From an uncultured Nannocystaceae bacterium (GTDB lineage: Bacteria; Myxococcota_A; Polyangia; Nannocystales; Nannocystaceae): a DNA stretch of 12,493 nucleotides. The stretch spans positions 1 through 12,493 of the forward strand of contig CALKDV010000311.1 of assembly GCA_938084085.1 (NCBI GenBank). The letters are read 5' to 3'. Under the pieces are notes generated by a model, which was not told where the DNA came from, did no database searches, and saw nothing but the letters and a program-made list of their open reading frames with translations. Position numbers and translations under genes: made by a program. This document shows, piece by piece, positions 1 through 7,341 of this stretch; within the stretch, counting starts at the first letter, position 1, and each line of letters starts with the position of its first letter.

Positions 1-1133
1 TGGTACTTGGTGACTCCCGCGACGCCCGTCAAGCCGTCCACCGTCGGGAGCGTGACCGCGTCGCAAGTAGCGTCGCCGTCGCCGTCGCCGTCTCCGTCTC
101 CGTCTCCGTCTCCGTCTCCGTCTCCGTCTCCAGCTTCTTCCACGAGTCGACCCAAGATCACGTCACTAAACAGCAGGTCAGGGTTAGGGCCGCTCTGGGT
201 CGCGTTGAGCCGAGCTTCAGCAAGAGTGTCGTACAAGCCGCATTCAAACGCGGTCTTCGCGAGCCACTCGTACTCGACAAAGGGAAAATCCTTCACGTTG
301 TTGACGGCGTTATCTAGGGAGACCGAGTCGAGAGTCTCGAAACTCGCGGGAATCGTGAGCGGCGTTTCATGGTTTCCGGTCACCGCGATCCCCGTCGAGG
401 TCAAGGGAGTCAGGCCAGAGACCGAAAAGCTCCCGTCACTCCCTGTCGTCGAGCTTGGGTAAGGGGCGGGGTAGCTTCGGGCCTCCACATCAACGCCTGC
501 CTTCGGCATCGTGACGCAGCTCTCGTCGATGAGGTGCCGCGGCGACTCTTCGTAGTCAAACACGATCCCGGTGAGGAGCGTCTCCTCCACCAGGCACGCG
601 GGCCCAATGCACTTGCCACTCCCGCACTGATCGTTCTGCGTACACGGGACGCACAAATTATCGACGCACGCCGGATTACTAAATCCGCACTCGGAGGCGT
701 TGGTGTTCGTACATTGAACGCAGGCGCCTAGGTTGCCGTTGGCGGTGAACTCACACAGTGGAGTGTCTGGAAAGTTCTCTCCGCACGCGGCGTCGCCACC
801 GTCCGCGAATTCGCGGCAGGTGACGCAGCTTCCCGCGACACAAAATGGTGCGTCGGGATCGGTGCAGTCTGCGCTCACGCCGCCCTCGGCCTCCGCCATG
901 CACTCGATCTCGTCGCCGTCTCCGTCTCCGTCTCCGTCTCCGTCTCCGTCTCCATCGCCGTCTCCGTCTCCGTCTCCGTCTCCGTCTCCTGAGTTGTCCG
1001 TCGCGTCGGCAATCGGTGGCGCGAGGTCTCCAAAGCCCTCGGGCTCCGAGAAGCACCCTTGGAGGAGAGACGAAACCATTACGCCGCCAACTCCGGCGAG
1101 CAGGAGACGATTTGAGATATTACGTGTGTTCAT
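1..1133 (-). CDS. Lipoprotein with two Gly-Asp stalks, Cys-rich segment and carboxypeptidase-regulatory-like domain (partial, 3' end outside window)
   Basis: The frame opens with ATG at 1133-1131 and stays open to the left edge, giving 377 visible residues. Residues 1-27 look like a lipoprotein signal: Arg/Asn-rich start, hydrophobic stretch, then LLQGC with Cys27 as the likely lipidated residue. Residues 49-74 are 13 Gly-Asp pairs. Residues ~78-181 are cysteine-rich (CVAGSCVTC, CVQCTNTNASEC, CVPCTQNDQC), probably disulfide-bonded. Residues ~188-285 resemble a carboxypeptidase-regulatory-like beta-sandwich, judged by AGVDVEA...GSDGSFSVSGLTP. A second stalk of 10 Gly-Asp pairs (335-354) precedes a further domain that runs off the window. 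The start lies 55 bp after the stop of the FN3-cytochrome gene on the same strand, so co-transcription is likely. No clear ribosome binding site is visible. Probably a cell-surface protein; the ligand is unknown. The lipobox is plausible but has Gln at -2. Confidence 0.8.
   Translation of the reverse strand, partial: MNTRNISNRLLLAGVGGVMVSSLLQGCFSEPEGFGDLAPPIADATDNSGDGDGDGDGDGDGDGDGDGDGDGDGDEIECMAEAEGGVSADCTDPDAPFCVAGSCVTCREFADGGDAACGENFPDTPLCEFTANGNLGACVQCTNTNASECGFSNPACVDNLCVPCTQNDQCGSGKCIGPACLVEETLLTGIVFDYEESPRHLIDESCVTMPKAGVDVEARSYPAPYPSSTTGSDGSFSVSGLTPLTSTGIAVTGNHETPLTIPASFETLDSVSLDNAVNNVKDFPFVEYEWLAKTAFECGLYDTLAEARLNATQSGPNPDLLFSDVILGRLVEEAGDGDGDGDGDGDGDGDGDGDATCDAVTLPTVDGLTGVAGVTKY
72..131 (-). 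repeat. GGAGAC hexanucleotide array encoding 10 Gly-Asp pairs
   Basis: Second stalk of the left-edge lipoprotein (residues 335-354). GGA-GAC units are followed by three GGC-GAC units at the 3' coding end, the same polarity as the array in the diheme cytochrome gene. Confidence 0.95.
912..989 (-). repeat. GGAGAC hexanucleotide array encoding 13 Gly-Asp pairs
   Basis: First stalk of the left-edge lipoprotein (residues 49-74). It is mostly GGA-GAC with one GGC-GAT unit inside and a GGC-GAC unit at the 3' coding end. It has the same unit and orientation as the array at 6533-6598. Confidence 0.95.
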
Positions 1134-1188
1134 GGTGTTACCAGATGGGGTTCGAAGAGAACGAGAAAGGCGCCCACAGAGGACGATA

Positions 1189-4100
1189 TCAGTTGTTGAA
1201 GGCTCCCTGGAGGATCCAGTCATATAAAGTGTTTTGAATGGCGGGGTCAAACGTTCCCGCCGACGGCATCTGTCCCGCGACGCAGCCGTCGGGGTGGGGA
1301 TAGCTTGGGCTTTGCGTGTGTACCCACAGAAGACTGTTTTCCGGATCCCCCGCCACGACGTACTCCCAGGTCGAAGTGGTCGGGCATTTCGCGAGAAGCG
1401 CCGTCGTCACGGTATTCGCATAGGTCCAATTGCCGCTTGCGCTCGCCAATTCGGCGTTCACGCCGCCATGACACGAGTTGTTGCAGCCCCCCTGCGTGTT
1501 GTCGAGCGCCGAGAAAATGGGGTCCACATCTGTCGCAAACGAGACGCCTGATTTCGCCGAGAAAGCTGCGACTGGGGCGCTAATATTTCCCGCCTCGTCA
1601 ATCGCCCGCACGAACAGATTCACCTGCGAGTTGGACGGGATATCTGGATGATCGACGAGCGTCGTCGACGTCGCGGTGCTCGCGGGCTCGGCCGCGACAA
1701 AGTCGCTGTTAAGAGCGCAGCCCACGGTGGGGAGATTGCGCACGCAGACCTCATACGTGATGGAGGCGTCATCGGAGCACGCATCGGTCGCGGCGTCGGC
1801 TGACCAGTCCGCGGTCAATGACGTCTGCCACGTTGGACCATAGTTGGCAGTCACGGTGATCGGTCCGCTAAAGACCGGCGACCCCGTGTCTACCAAGCCG
1901 ACCGCGAGGGAGGCGGCCTCCACGTTGAGGTTCGGAACGTCGTCTTGCGCGCGGACGCGAACGTTCCAGTCCCCAGGTTCTGCGACCGTGACCATCTCCG
2001 TGTGGGAGGTAACGGAGCCATCGAGCCCGGTCACCGTACCCACGAGATTCGTGGCGAAGTTGGCATCGTCGCAGCCGTCCGGGGCGAGCGACGCGCAGAT
2101 TTGGTACTCGATCAACTCCGGTGGAATGCCATCGTCGGTGGTGGTGTCAAACGTGACATCCATGGTCAAGCAAGACGCCGCGACCACGGCGGTCACCGGG
2201 CTCGCACCCGGCGGCGTCGTATCGGCGAGCGTCGTCCCCGATGCCTGGACTGCCGTGTTGACGCTCCAGTTGCCAGCGGTGTCGCGCGACTGCACCACGA
2301 AATCGTAGGCTGTGTCGCGCACGAGACCCGACACGGTAGCTGTCAGTACCCCGGCTGAGGTGGGGCCGGCCGCAGGCGCGCTCCCAAAGTCAAACGCCTG
2401 ACCCGTCTCCGCCGCAAAGATGCGATAGACAAGATTGCTCGGCACGGTGACGTCATCACTGCCTGCTGTCCACGTGAGGTCGATGGTCGAGGGACTCGTC
2501 GGTACGGCGCTTTGAATCACGCCCTCGGCGGGTGGAACCCCATCTACCTGCGTCACACCATAGAGCCAATCTCCCCACGCGCTGCAGTTGGAAGACTGAT
2601 CGCAGGCGCGAACTTGGTAGTAAATTTGGACGCCTGGCTCGAGGCTTGCGATGTCGTAGCCCGTCGCCCCCGCCGCAGTCGACGCCGGGGCTGCCGGCTC
2701 GAACACTCCACTGACCGGGTTGTTGACGTACCACTCGCAGTTTTGGGTAAAGGTGGAGATGTCTGAGGTGCACTGCTGGGGCGAGGCGAGGAGGCAGGTG
2801 CCACCGCAGACCTCGTAGACCAGATCACCTTGGGCCGTGACGTCGTTGGGATCGCTGGAGAGGTTCGTGCTCCAGTCCAAGGTACCCGACGTCGCCGTGG
2901 TTGTGAGGATCGCTCCCGGCACGCTCGGGGCATCAACATCGGCGAAGGTGGTGGCGCTGATCTCTACGGTGTTCGCGTCTTCATTACTGTAGGGCGCTGG
3001 GTCTTGAGCGCGCACGCCAAACGCATACTGCTGGTTCGGGGGGAGCCCCGTGACCGTGGCCCCCGTCGAGCCAGCACCTGCGTTCAGAGTCCCTACCGGC
3101 GTCGTGAAGAGACTTCCGGAAGCACCCCAGTAGGCGACGTAGACCACCTCTGCGTGCGCATGGACGTCGTCATCCGTAATCTCCGACCACGTCAAGGCGA
3201 CGCTCGTCTCATCTTGGGCGGTGGCAGCCGTGATGCCACCAAACGAGGGTGGAGTCGTATCGGGAGGGACGGTCACCGAGGCCGCCTCGAGGTTGTCGCA
3301 GGCGAGGTTGTAGCCATCGACCGCGCGCACACCAAAGTACACCAGCTGGTCCGGGCTCAGTCCCGCGACCGTGTACGACTGCAACGGAATGGATGTGGAG
3401 GGAAGGCTGACGATGGGCGGTCCGTCATAGACGGTCGCTGCAGACTCGCTCTGGTAGATGCGATAGGTGAGATCCGTTGAATCGGTCACGTCATCGAAGA
3501 CGTTCTCTCCAGACCACTCAAGGAGGACCGTCGTGGACGAAGCGCCTGTCGCCGTCAGCCCGATTCCGGTACAGACCGGCGGGGTCGTGTCGGCGAAGGT
3601 GATGTCCGACTGCGGGGCCACGTTCTCACTCCAGTTATTCGCGAGGTCGAGGGCCCGAACCACCACGTAATATGCAGTCTGTGGACTCAGCCCTGTGAGG
3701 CTGAGCTCTTGGACACCGGGCGGGGTCAATTCGACCGGCGCCGCGCCGAAGTCGTGACCCGCAGGCGTCGTCGCTACCCACGCCCCGTAGCGGAGGTCTT
3801 CTGGGATCGTCTCGTTGTCAGTGCCCGGATCCCACGACAGCGAGAGCGTGGTGGCCGAGACCGCCTCCACGATCAGGACGGGACTCATCTCTGGAGGCGT
3901 CCCATCCAAGTTCGACGCTGTCGTCGCTTGGGCGAGCTCCACATTCTCCGACTCATTGCCGGCCTCATCCCTCGCCCGAACGACAAAGGCGTAGGCGGTG
4001 TCGGTCATGCCTGACTCAAAGGTGTAGCTCTCGGCGCCCGGAACGGTGAGCTGCGGCGAGGTGAAGTCCGTGACCTCCGTCCCCTCCTGGACATAGATCG

Positions 4101-5013
4101 CGTACGCTAGCTCCTCTGGAGCGTTGTAGGTGTCAGTCGCGGCGGTCCATCCAAGCACCACGTTGCCTCCGAGGACCTGCGCCGTCTCGACCCCACCGAA
4201 GATCGGCGCGGTCACATCGAGCGTGGTCGCCTTGCGTGCCACGACGTTGCCCTCGGTGTTCCCTGCGACATCTCGCGCGCGAACCACCATCCAGTATTCA
4301 ACAACCTCGTCGACCTCGTCGAGCACCTCCACGCTGGTCTGGCCTGCCGCGGTGGTCACGAGCAAATTCGCCTGGTCGTTTTGTGGCTGGGAATCCGTCG
4401 AAAAGTAGACGTCGTAGACGATCTCTCCCGCCGCAGAGACGTTGTCCGTCGCCGGGGTCCAGGTCGCCGTCAAGCCCCCTTGGTCGTTCGCCTCGAGGAG
4501 GTCGAGCCCCATAAACTCGGGCGCGGTCACGTCGGCGGTCTCGCCGCTCACAGCCTCCGTGTTGTCCGATTCTTGGCCGAGCTCATCCACGGCCCTCACC
4601 ACAAAGTAATTGACCTGCGCCGGTGACACCCCCGCGATGTCGACCGTCGTCACGCCGCCGGTGAGGGCGGCCGCGGGCGCGGCCGCGAAATCAAACCCGT
4701 CCAAGGTCAGCGAGCGATACACGTTGTATCCCAGCGCCGACTCGGCGGTGACGTCGTCGCTGCCCGCCGCCCAGGTCAGTCGAATCTCCGTCTCCGACAG
4801 CGGTTCAAGCGTCGGTAGCTCGGTCATCTCCGGCGGCATATCGTCGCCCGAGCCGTCGGTGCCCGTGTCTTCGTTCCCGCCGGCGGTGGTCACGGGATCG
4901 TCTCCGCAACCGGTGAGGTGCGACGCGAGCATGACCGCGAGCGCCGCGGCAGCCGGTGATCGTGTCGTGCGAAGTTGTGGCCCGAGCCTTCGATTCAAAA
5001 GATGTCGCGTCAT
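1189..5013 (-). CDS. FN3-repeat lipoprotein with C-terminal cytochrome c-like (PSCyt1-type) domain
   Basis: 1274 residues. The signal is Arg-rich (1-18), then hydrophobic, ending in the lipobox LTGC with Cys36; a Gly/Asp/Thr-rich linker follows to ~60. About ten fibronectin-III-like modules follow, most opening with a D-x-T-x-P boundary: starts near 60, 161, 266, 370, 475, 585, 692, 824, 931 and 1042. Modules repeat an L-x-W strand, an acidic T/SD turn, a Y-x-V/I-Y strand and VRAxD-xAGN. Residues ~1157-1274 resemble the Planctomycete cytochrome C domain: DVDPIF, then C1177-NNS-C1181-H1182, AGDPENSLLW, GQMP with Met1249 as possible distal ligand, and a closing YDWILQGA. The heme motif is CX3CH rather than CXXCH, so covalent heme binding is likely but not certain. 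The gene lies 52 bp after the diheme gene and 55 bp before the next lipoprotein. Likely an extended surface protein presenting a redox domain at its tip; partner unknown. Confidence 0.88.
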   Translation of the reverse strand: MTRHLLNRRLGPQLRTTRSPAAAALAVMLASHLTGCGDDPVTTAGGNEDTGTDGSGDDMPPEMTELPTLEPLSETEIRLTWAAGSDDVTAESALGYNVYRSLTLDGFDFAAAPAAALTGGVTTVDIAGVSPAQVNYFVVRAVDELGQESDNTEAVSGETADVTAPEFMGLDLLEANDQGGLTATWTPATDNVSAAGEIVYDVYFSTDSQPQNDQANLLVTTAAGQTSVEVLDEVDEVVEYWMVVRARDVAGNTEGNVVARKATTLDVTAPIFGGVETAQVLGGNVVLGWTAATDTYNAPEELAYAIYVQEGTEVTDFTSPQLTVPGAESYTFESGMTDTAYAFVVRARDEAGNESENVELAQATTASNLDGTPPEMSPVLIVEAVSATTLSLSWDPGTDNETIPEDLRYGAWVATTPAGHDFGAAPVELTPPGVQELSLTGLSPQTAYYVVVRALDLANNWSENVAPQSDITFADTTPPVCTGIGLTATGASSTTVLLEWSGENVFDDVTDSTDLTYRIYQSESAATVYDGPPIVSLPSTSIPLQSYTVAGLSPDQLVYFGVRAVDGYNLACDNLEAASVTVPPDTTPPSFGGITAATAQDETSVALTWSEITDDDVHAHAEVVYVAYWGASGSLFTTPVGTLNAGAGSTGATVTGLPPNQQYAFGVRAQDPAPYSNEDANTVEISATTFADVDAPSVPGAILTTTATSGTLDWSTNLSSDPNDVTAQGDLVYEVCGGTCLLASPQQCTSDISTFTQNCEWYVNNPVSGVFEPAAPASTAAGATGYDIASLEPGVQIYYQVRACDQSSNCSAWGDWLYGVTQVDGVPPAEGVIQSAVPTSPSTIDLTWTAGSDDVTVPSNLVYRIFAAETGQAFDFGSAPAAGPTSAGVLTATVSGLVRDTAYDFVVQSRDTAGNWSVNTAVQASGTTLADTTPPGASPVTAVVAASCLTMDVTFDTTTDDGIPPELIEYQICASLAPDGCDDANFATNLVGTVTGLDGSVTSHTEMVTVAEPGDWNVRVRAQDDVPNLNVEAASLAVGLVDTGSPVFSGPITVTANYGPTWQTSLTADWSADAATDACSDDASITYEVCVRNLPTVGCALNSDFVAAEPASTATSTTLVDHPDIPSNSQVNLFVRAIDEAGNISAPVAAFSAKSGVSFATDVDPIFSALDNTQGGCNNSCHGGVNAELASASGNWTYANTVTTALLAKCPTTSTWEYVVAGDPENSLLWVHTQSPSYPHPDGCVAGQMPSAGTFDPAIQNTLYDWILQGAFNN

Positions 5014-5065
5014 GATTTCTCTACGTCTTCAAAAGTTGGGACGGACCCACGAGCCTTCGCTGCCG

Positions 5066-6754
5066 CTACAGACTATCGATCCACATGGCGATCATGTCGA
5101 GCCCTGCCTGGTCCACGACCTCCGTGCCGATGGGGGGCATCTGTTCGTTGTTGCTCCGTTGCGACATCCGATACCAGACCGCGCTTGCCGCGTGATCTCC
5201 CGGCTCGATGCGCGCGTTGCCACCCGTCCAGCCGAAACCTTGAAGCGAGACCCCCACCGCGGTCAAAAACACGGGGGTGTCCATCACCTGATCCGCAGAC
5301 GTCACCGACCAAAGCGCCATACTCGGAAAGCCAAGCCCGGTGGCCGAGTCATTGTGACAGTGTCCGCAGTTGGCGTGGAGATAGCCGAGCGCCTCGGTGT
5401 CTGCAACCGTTCCCGGCAGGTCGTAAGAGGTCAACATCATTGGGGGAAGATCACTCAAGAGACCCTCATTGATGAGATCCTCGAGGCTGACGCCCGCGTC
5501 GACGTGGCTGAGCTGGATGGCAGAGAACCCGTTCCAACGCCCCGGAAATCCACCCGCGCCCGCGCCACCGGTGCCATGACACTGAAGACACTCGCTTTGT
5601 GAGGGGATGTCGTGGGTAGTGCCTTTGGCGTTGTCAACGCCACCCGCGGCGGCGAGGCTGGCCTCGGTTTCGTCGTCGTTCCAAAGATAGGACACGAACA
5701 AGAAGTCGGAGGGGTTGGGTCCAAAACGATGTTCAAGACGGGTCTCGATCCGCTTCCCGTCCACCGCAAACTCCTTCCACAGCTTGGTCCCGATGGGCAT
5801 CTGCCAGCCATCCATGTCGCTCGAGTCGATGACCGCGGGATCGACGTCTTCGCACTCCGGAAACGAAATCCAGCGCGTCTTCACGGCTCCATCTGTCCAC
5901 AACGTGTATTTGGGTGCAAACACCCGCACATCCGCCGAGAGCTCTTTGGTGACGATATCGGCGTACAGCTCGGTCTCTGACAGGGTCGCGGGAGCGATGG
6001 GGAACAGCGTCTCGGGCGGAATGACCGCGCATCCGTCGAGGGTACAAATATTGGAGCATCCGTCCCCCTCCACGTTGTTGCCGTCGTCACAGGCCTCGGA
6101 CGACCCGACAAAACCGTCTCCACAAATCGTAGTGGTGCAGTCCTCGCGGCAGTCCGTATTGCCCGTGCCATTGTCCTCGCCGTCGTCACAGATCTCGGAG
6201 GCGCCGTTGAAGCCATCCCCGCACTCCGTGACCGCGCACTCGCCGGTGCAATCGGAGACGCCAGTTCCATTGTCTTCGCCGTCATCGCACCCCTCATTGT
6301 TGGAGGGTTGCACGTACCCGTCCCCGCAGGCCGGGAGCGCGCAGGCGCTAGTACACGTGCCCAAATCATCGTTTTGAGTCCCTTCGTCGCACCCTTCGTC
6401 GTTGGAGGGCTGTACGTATCCATCGCCACAGGTCGGGAGCAAGCACGCCTCTGTGCATGTGCCCTCGTTCGCATTTTCCGCCCCCTCATCGCACTCCTCG
6501 TCCCCTCCCACCATGCCATCACCACAAATTGGATCGCCGTCGCCGTCGCCGTCTCCGTCTCCGTCTCCGTCTCCGTCTCCGTCTCCGTCTCCGTCTCCGT
6601 TGTCTGTCATGCCGGTGGAGTCGCCCTCAAGTCCCGTCGTATCCCCCGTCTCCTCCGTCTCGACGGCACAACCGGTCTCGACCAATAGAGACAATGCGAC
6701 GAGCACGCGCGAAACAGTCAAAAAGGCGGGAGCCGTCATCGAGGGGCGTAGCAT
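5066..6754 (-). CDS. Gly-Asp stalk, Cys-rich-repeat protein with C-terminal diheme cytochrome c-type domain
   Basis: 562 residues. An N-terminal export signal ends near VETGC (Cys29). This may be a lipobox, but the -3 residue is Glu, so signal peptidase I cleavage is an alternative. Residues 53-74 are 11 Gly-Asp pairs. Residues 77-242 hold five cysteine-rich repeats of the Myxococcus/DUF4215 type, each opening with CGDG (Cys77, 109, 143, 178, 211) and containing E/GxCDxG. Residues ~250-562 carry two heme motifs, C389-LQ-C392-H393 and C463-GH-C466-H467, and a late EQMPP (Met539) before a closing MWIDSL. The stretch F279-APKYTLWTDGA, MPIGTKLWKEF, RIETRLEHR and the SECLQCH region recall, from memory, the SO2930-type diheme cytochrome family. 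Likely exported to the envelope for electron transfer. It is the first gene of the proposed three-gene operon. Starts: Met1 (6754) or Met6 (6739); an in-frame TGA at 6772-6770 excludes anything further upstream. Confidence 0.87.
   Translation of the reverse strand: MLRPSMTAPAFLTVSRVLVALSLLVETGCAVETEETGDTTGLEGDSTGMTDNGDGDGDGDGDGDGDGDGDGDGDPICGDGMVGGDEECDEGAENANEGTCTEACLLPTCGDGYVQPSNDEGCDEGTQNDDLGTCTSACALPACGDGYVQPSNNEGCDDGEDNGTGVSDCTGECAVTECGDGFNGASEICDDGEDNGTGNTDCREDCTTTICGDGFVGSSEACDDGNNVEGDGCSNICTLDGCAVIPPETLFPIAPATLSETELYADIVTKELSADVRVFAPKYTLWTDGAVKTRWISFPECEDVDPAVIDSSDMDGWQMPIGTKLWKEFAVDGKRIETRLEHRFGPNPSDFLFVSYLWNDDETEASLAAAGGVDNAKGTTHDIPSQSECLQCHGTGGAGAGGFPGRWNGFSAIQLSHVDAGVSLEDLINEGLLSDLPPMMLTSYDLPGTVADTEALGYLHANCGHCHNDSATGLGFPSMALWSVTSADQVMDTPVFLTAVGVSLQGFGWTGGNARIEPGDHAASAVWYRMSQRSNNEQMPPIGTEVVDQAGLDMIAMWIDSL
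6533..6598 (-). repeat. GGAGAC hexanucleotide array encoding 11 Gly-Asp pairs
   Basis: In the coding sense this is GGA-GAC repeated, ending in three GGC-GAC/GGC-GAT units on the 3' side. It encodes the stalk between the export signal and the Cys-rich repeats of the diheme protein. The unit is six bases, so copy-number change would lengthen or shorten the stalk without a frameshift. Confidence 0.95.
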
Positions 6755-7341
6755 CGCTTCGACGATAGATCATCTAGCTCCCCTTCTCTACGGCCGCGTG
6801 CGACGCCGTGGAACCACGATTTCGAGGAAATTGGCCCACGCACTGCGGTCCGCGCGTGGGGGTTGTCCCTCCATGGCGTGCGCGCGCCGAGCCCTCTGTT
6901 TTGGTGTCCAGGTGGCACTTGCCGACACCTCGGGCCCGCAGGAGATGGGTTCTCGTGTCGTCCCATGAACGGCTGGCTCTTAGAAAACACGATCGACGAG
7001 GGTGGACCAACTCTCCACGGTGACTTCGACGGATTGATATATGTGTGCGCTTTCTCACTAGCCAGCCATGCAGAGTGGCCCTCATTCTCGGGCCAAATCT
7101 GTAGCCAATGCCGCCACAAACCGACCACAACATGTTCGAGGCTGCATCCGCGTCTCTCCATCCTTTCCACACCTTTGCCTCCCATCCCCCGCACCAAGCG
7201 ACCGCTCGGCCCACCGCCCCGGGCGCCGCCCGATGAATCACCGGTCGCCCCAGACCCGCAAGTGAAGTCTTCATCACGCTCGAACGCGCTCGGCTTCGTC
7301 ACCCACGACGACCGCGCTCCTTGTGTACGATATGCGCAGGC
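6755..7341. other. Divergent intergenic region with inverted repeats, no convincing gene
   Basis: 587 bp separate the minus-strand lipoprotein operon from the plus-strand AAA+ gene, so both promoters should lie here. Open frames on either strand lack recognisable domains and have Arg/Pro/Ser-rich compositions typical of non-coding frames in GC-rich DNA. Three inverted repeats are visible (6835-6860, 6903-6929, 7076-7095). I found no sigma-70 or sigma-54 promoter good enough to call. A purine-rich AAGGGGAG on the minus strand (6785-6778) is a good Shine-Dalgarno match but sits about 24 nt ahead of the annotated start at 6754. Confidence 0.6.
6835..6860. promoter_or_regulatory. GC-rich inverted repeat (possible operator or hairpin)
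   Basis: CCCACGC (6835-6841) is perfectly complementary to GCGTGGG (6854-6860). The loop contains a second palindrome, GCGGTCCGC (6845-6853), so the transcript could fold into a stem with a 3-nt bulge. There is no U-run after it on the plus strand, so it is not a classical terminator. It lies about 80 bp upstream of the lipoprotein operon, where an operator would be plausible. Confidence 0.35.

Noticed and set aside
72..989. Gly-Asp DNA arrays as a possible CRISPR or other non-coding repeat array
   Set aside because: The units are 6 bp with no spacers and are in frame within exported-protein genes.
7..1227. Plus-strand open frames rich in Ser-Pro repeats (7-462 and 733-1227)
   Set aside because: They are the reverse reading of the Gly-Asp arrays. 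The minus strand carries a coherent lipoprotein across the same stretch.
4610..5602. 330-codon plus-strand open frame
   Set aside because: It lies opposite the start of the FN3 gene and the end of the diheme gene, shows no domain and has Arg/Ser-rich composition.
6913..6929. Sigma-54-like TGGCAC in the intergenic region
   Set aside because: There is no GC element at the required -12 spacing (GA is found there), so it fails the consensus.
7015..7043. TATATG as a -10 box for the AAA+ gene
   Set aside because: There is no -35-like hexamer at 16-18 bp, and it lies about 300 bp from the start.
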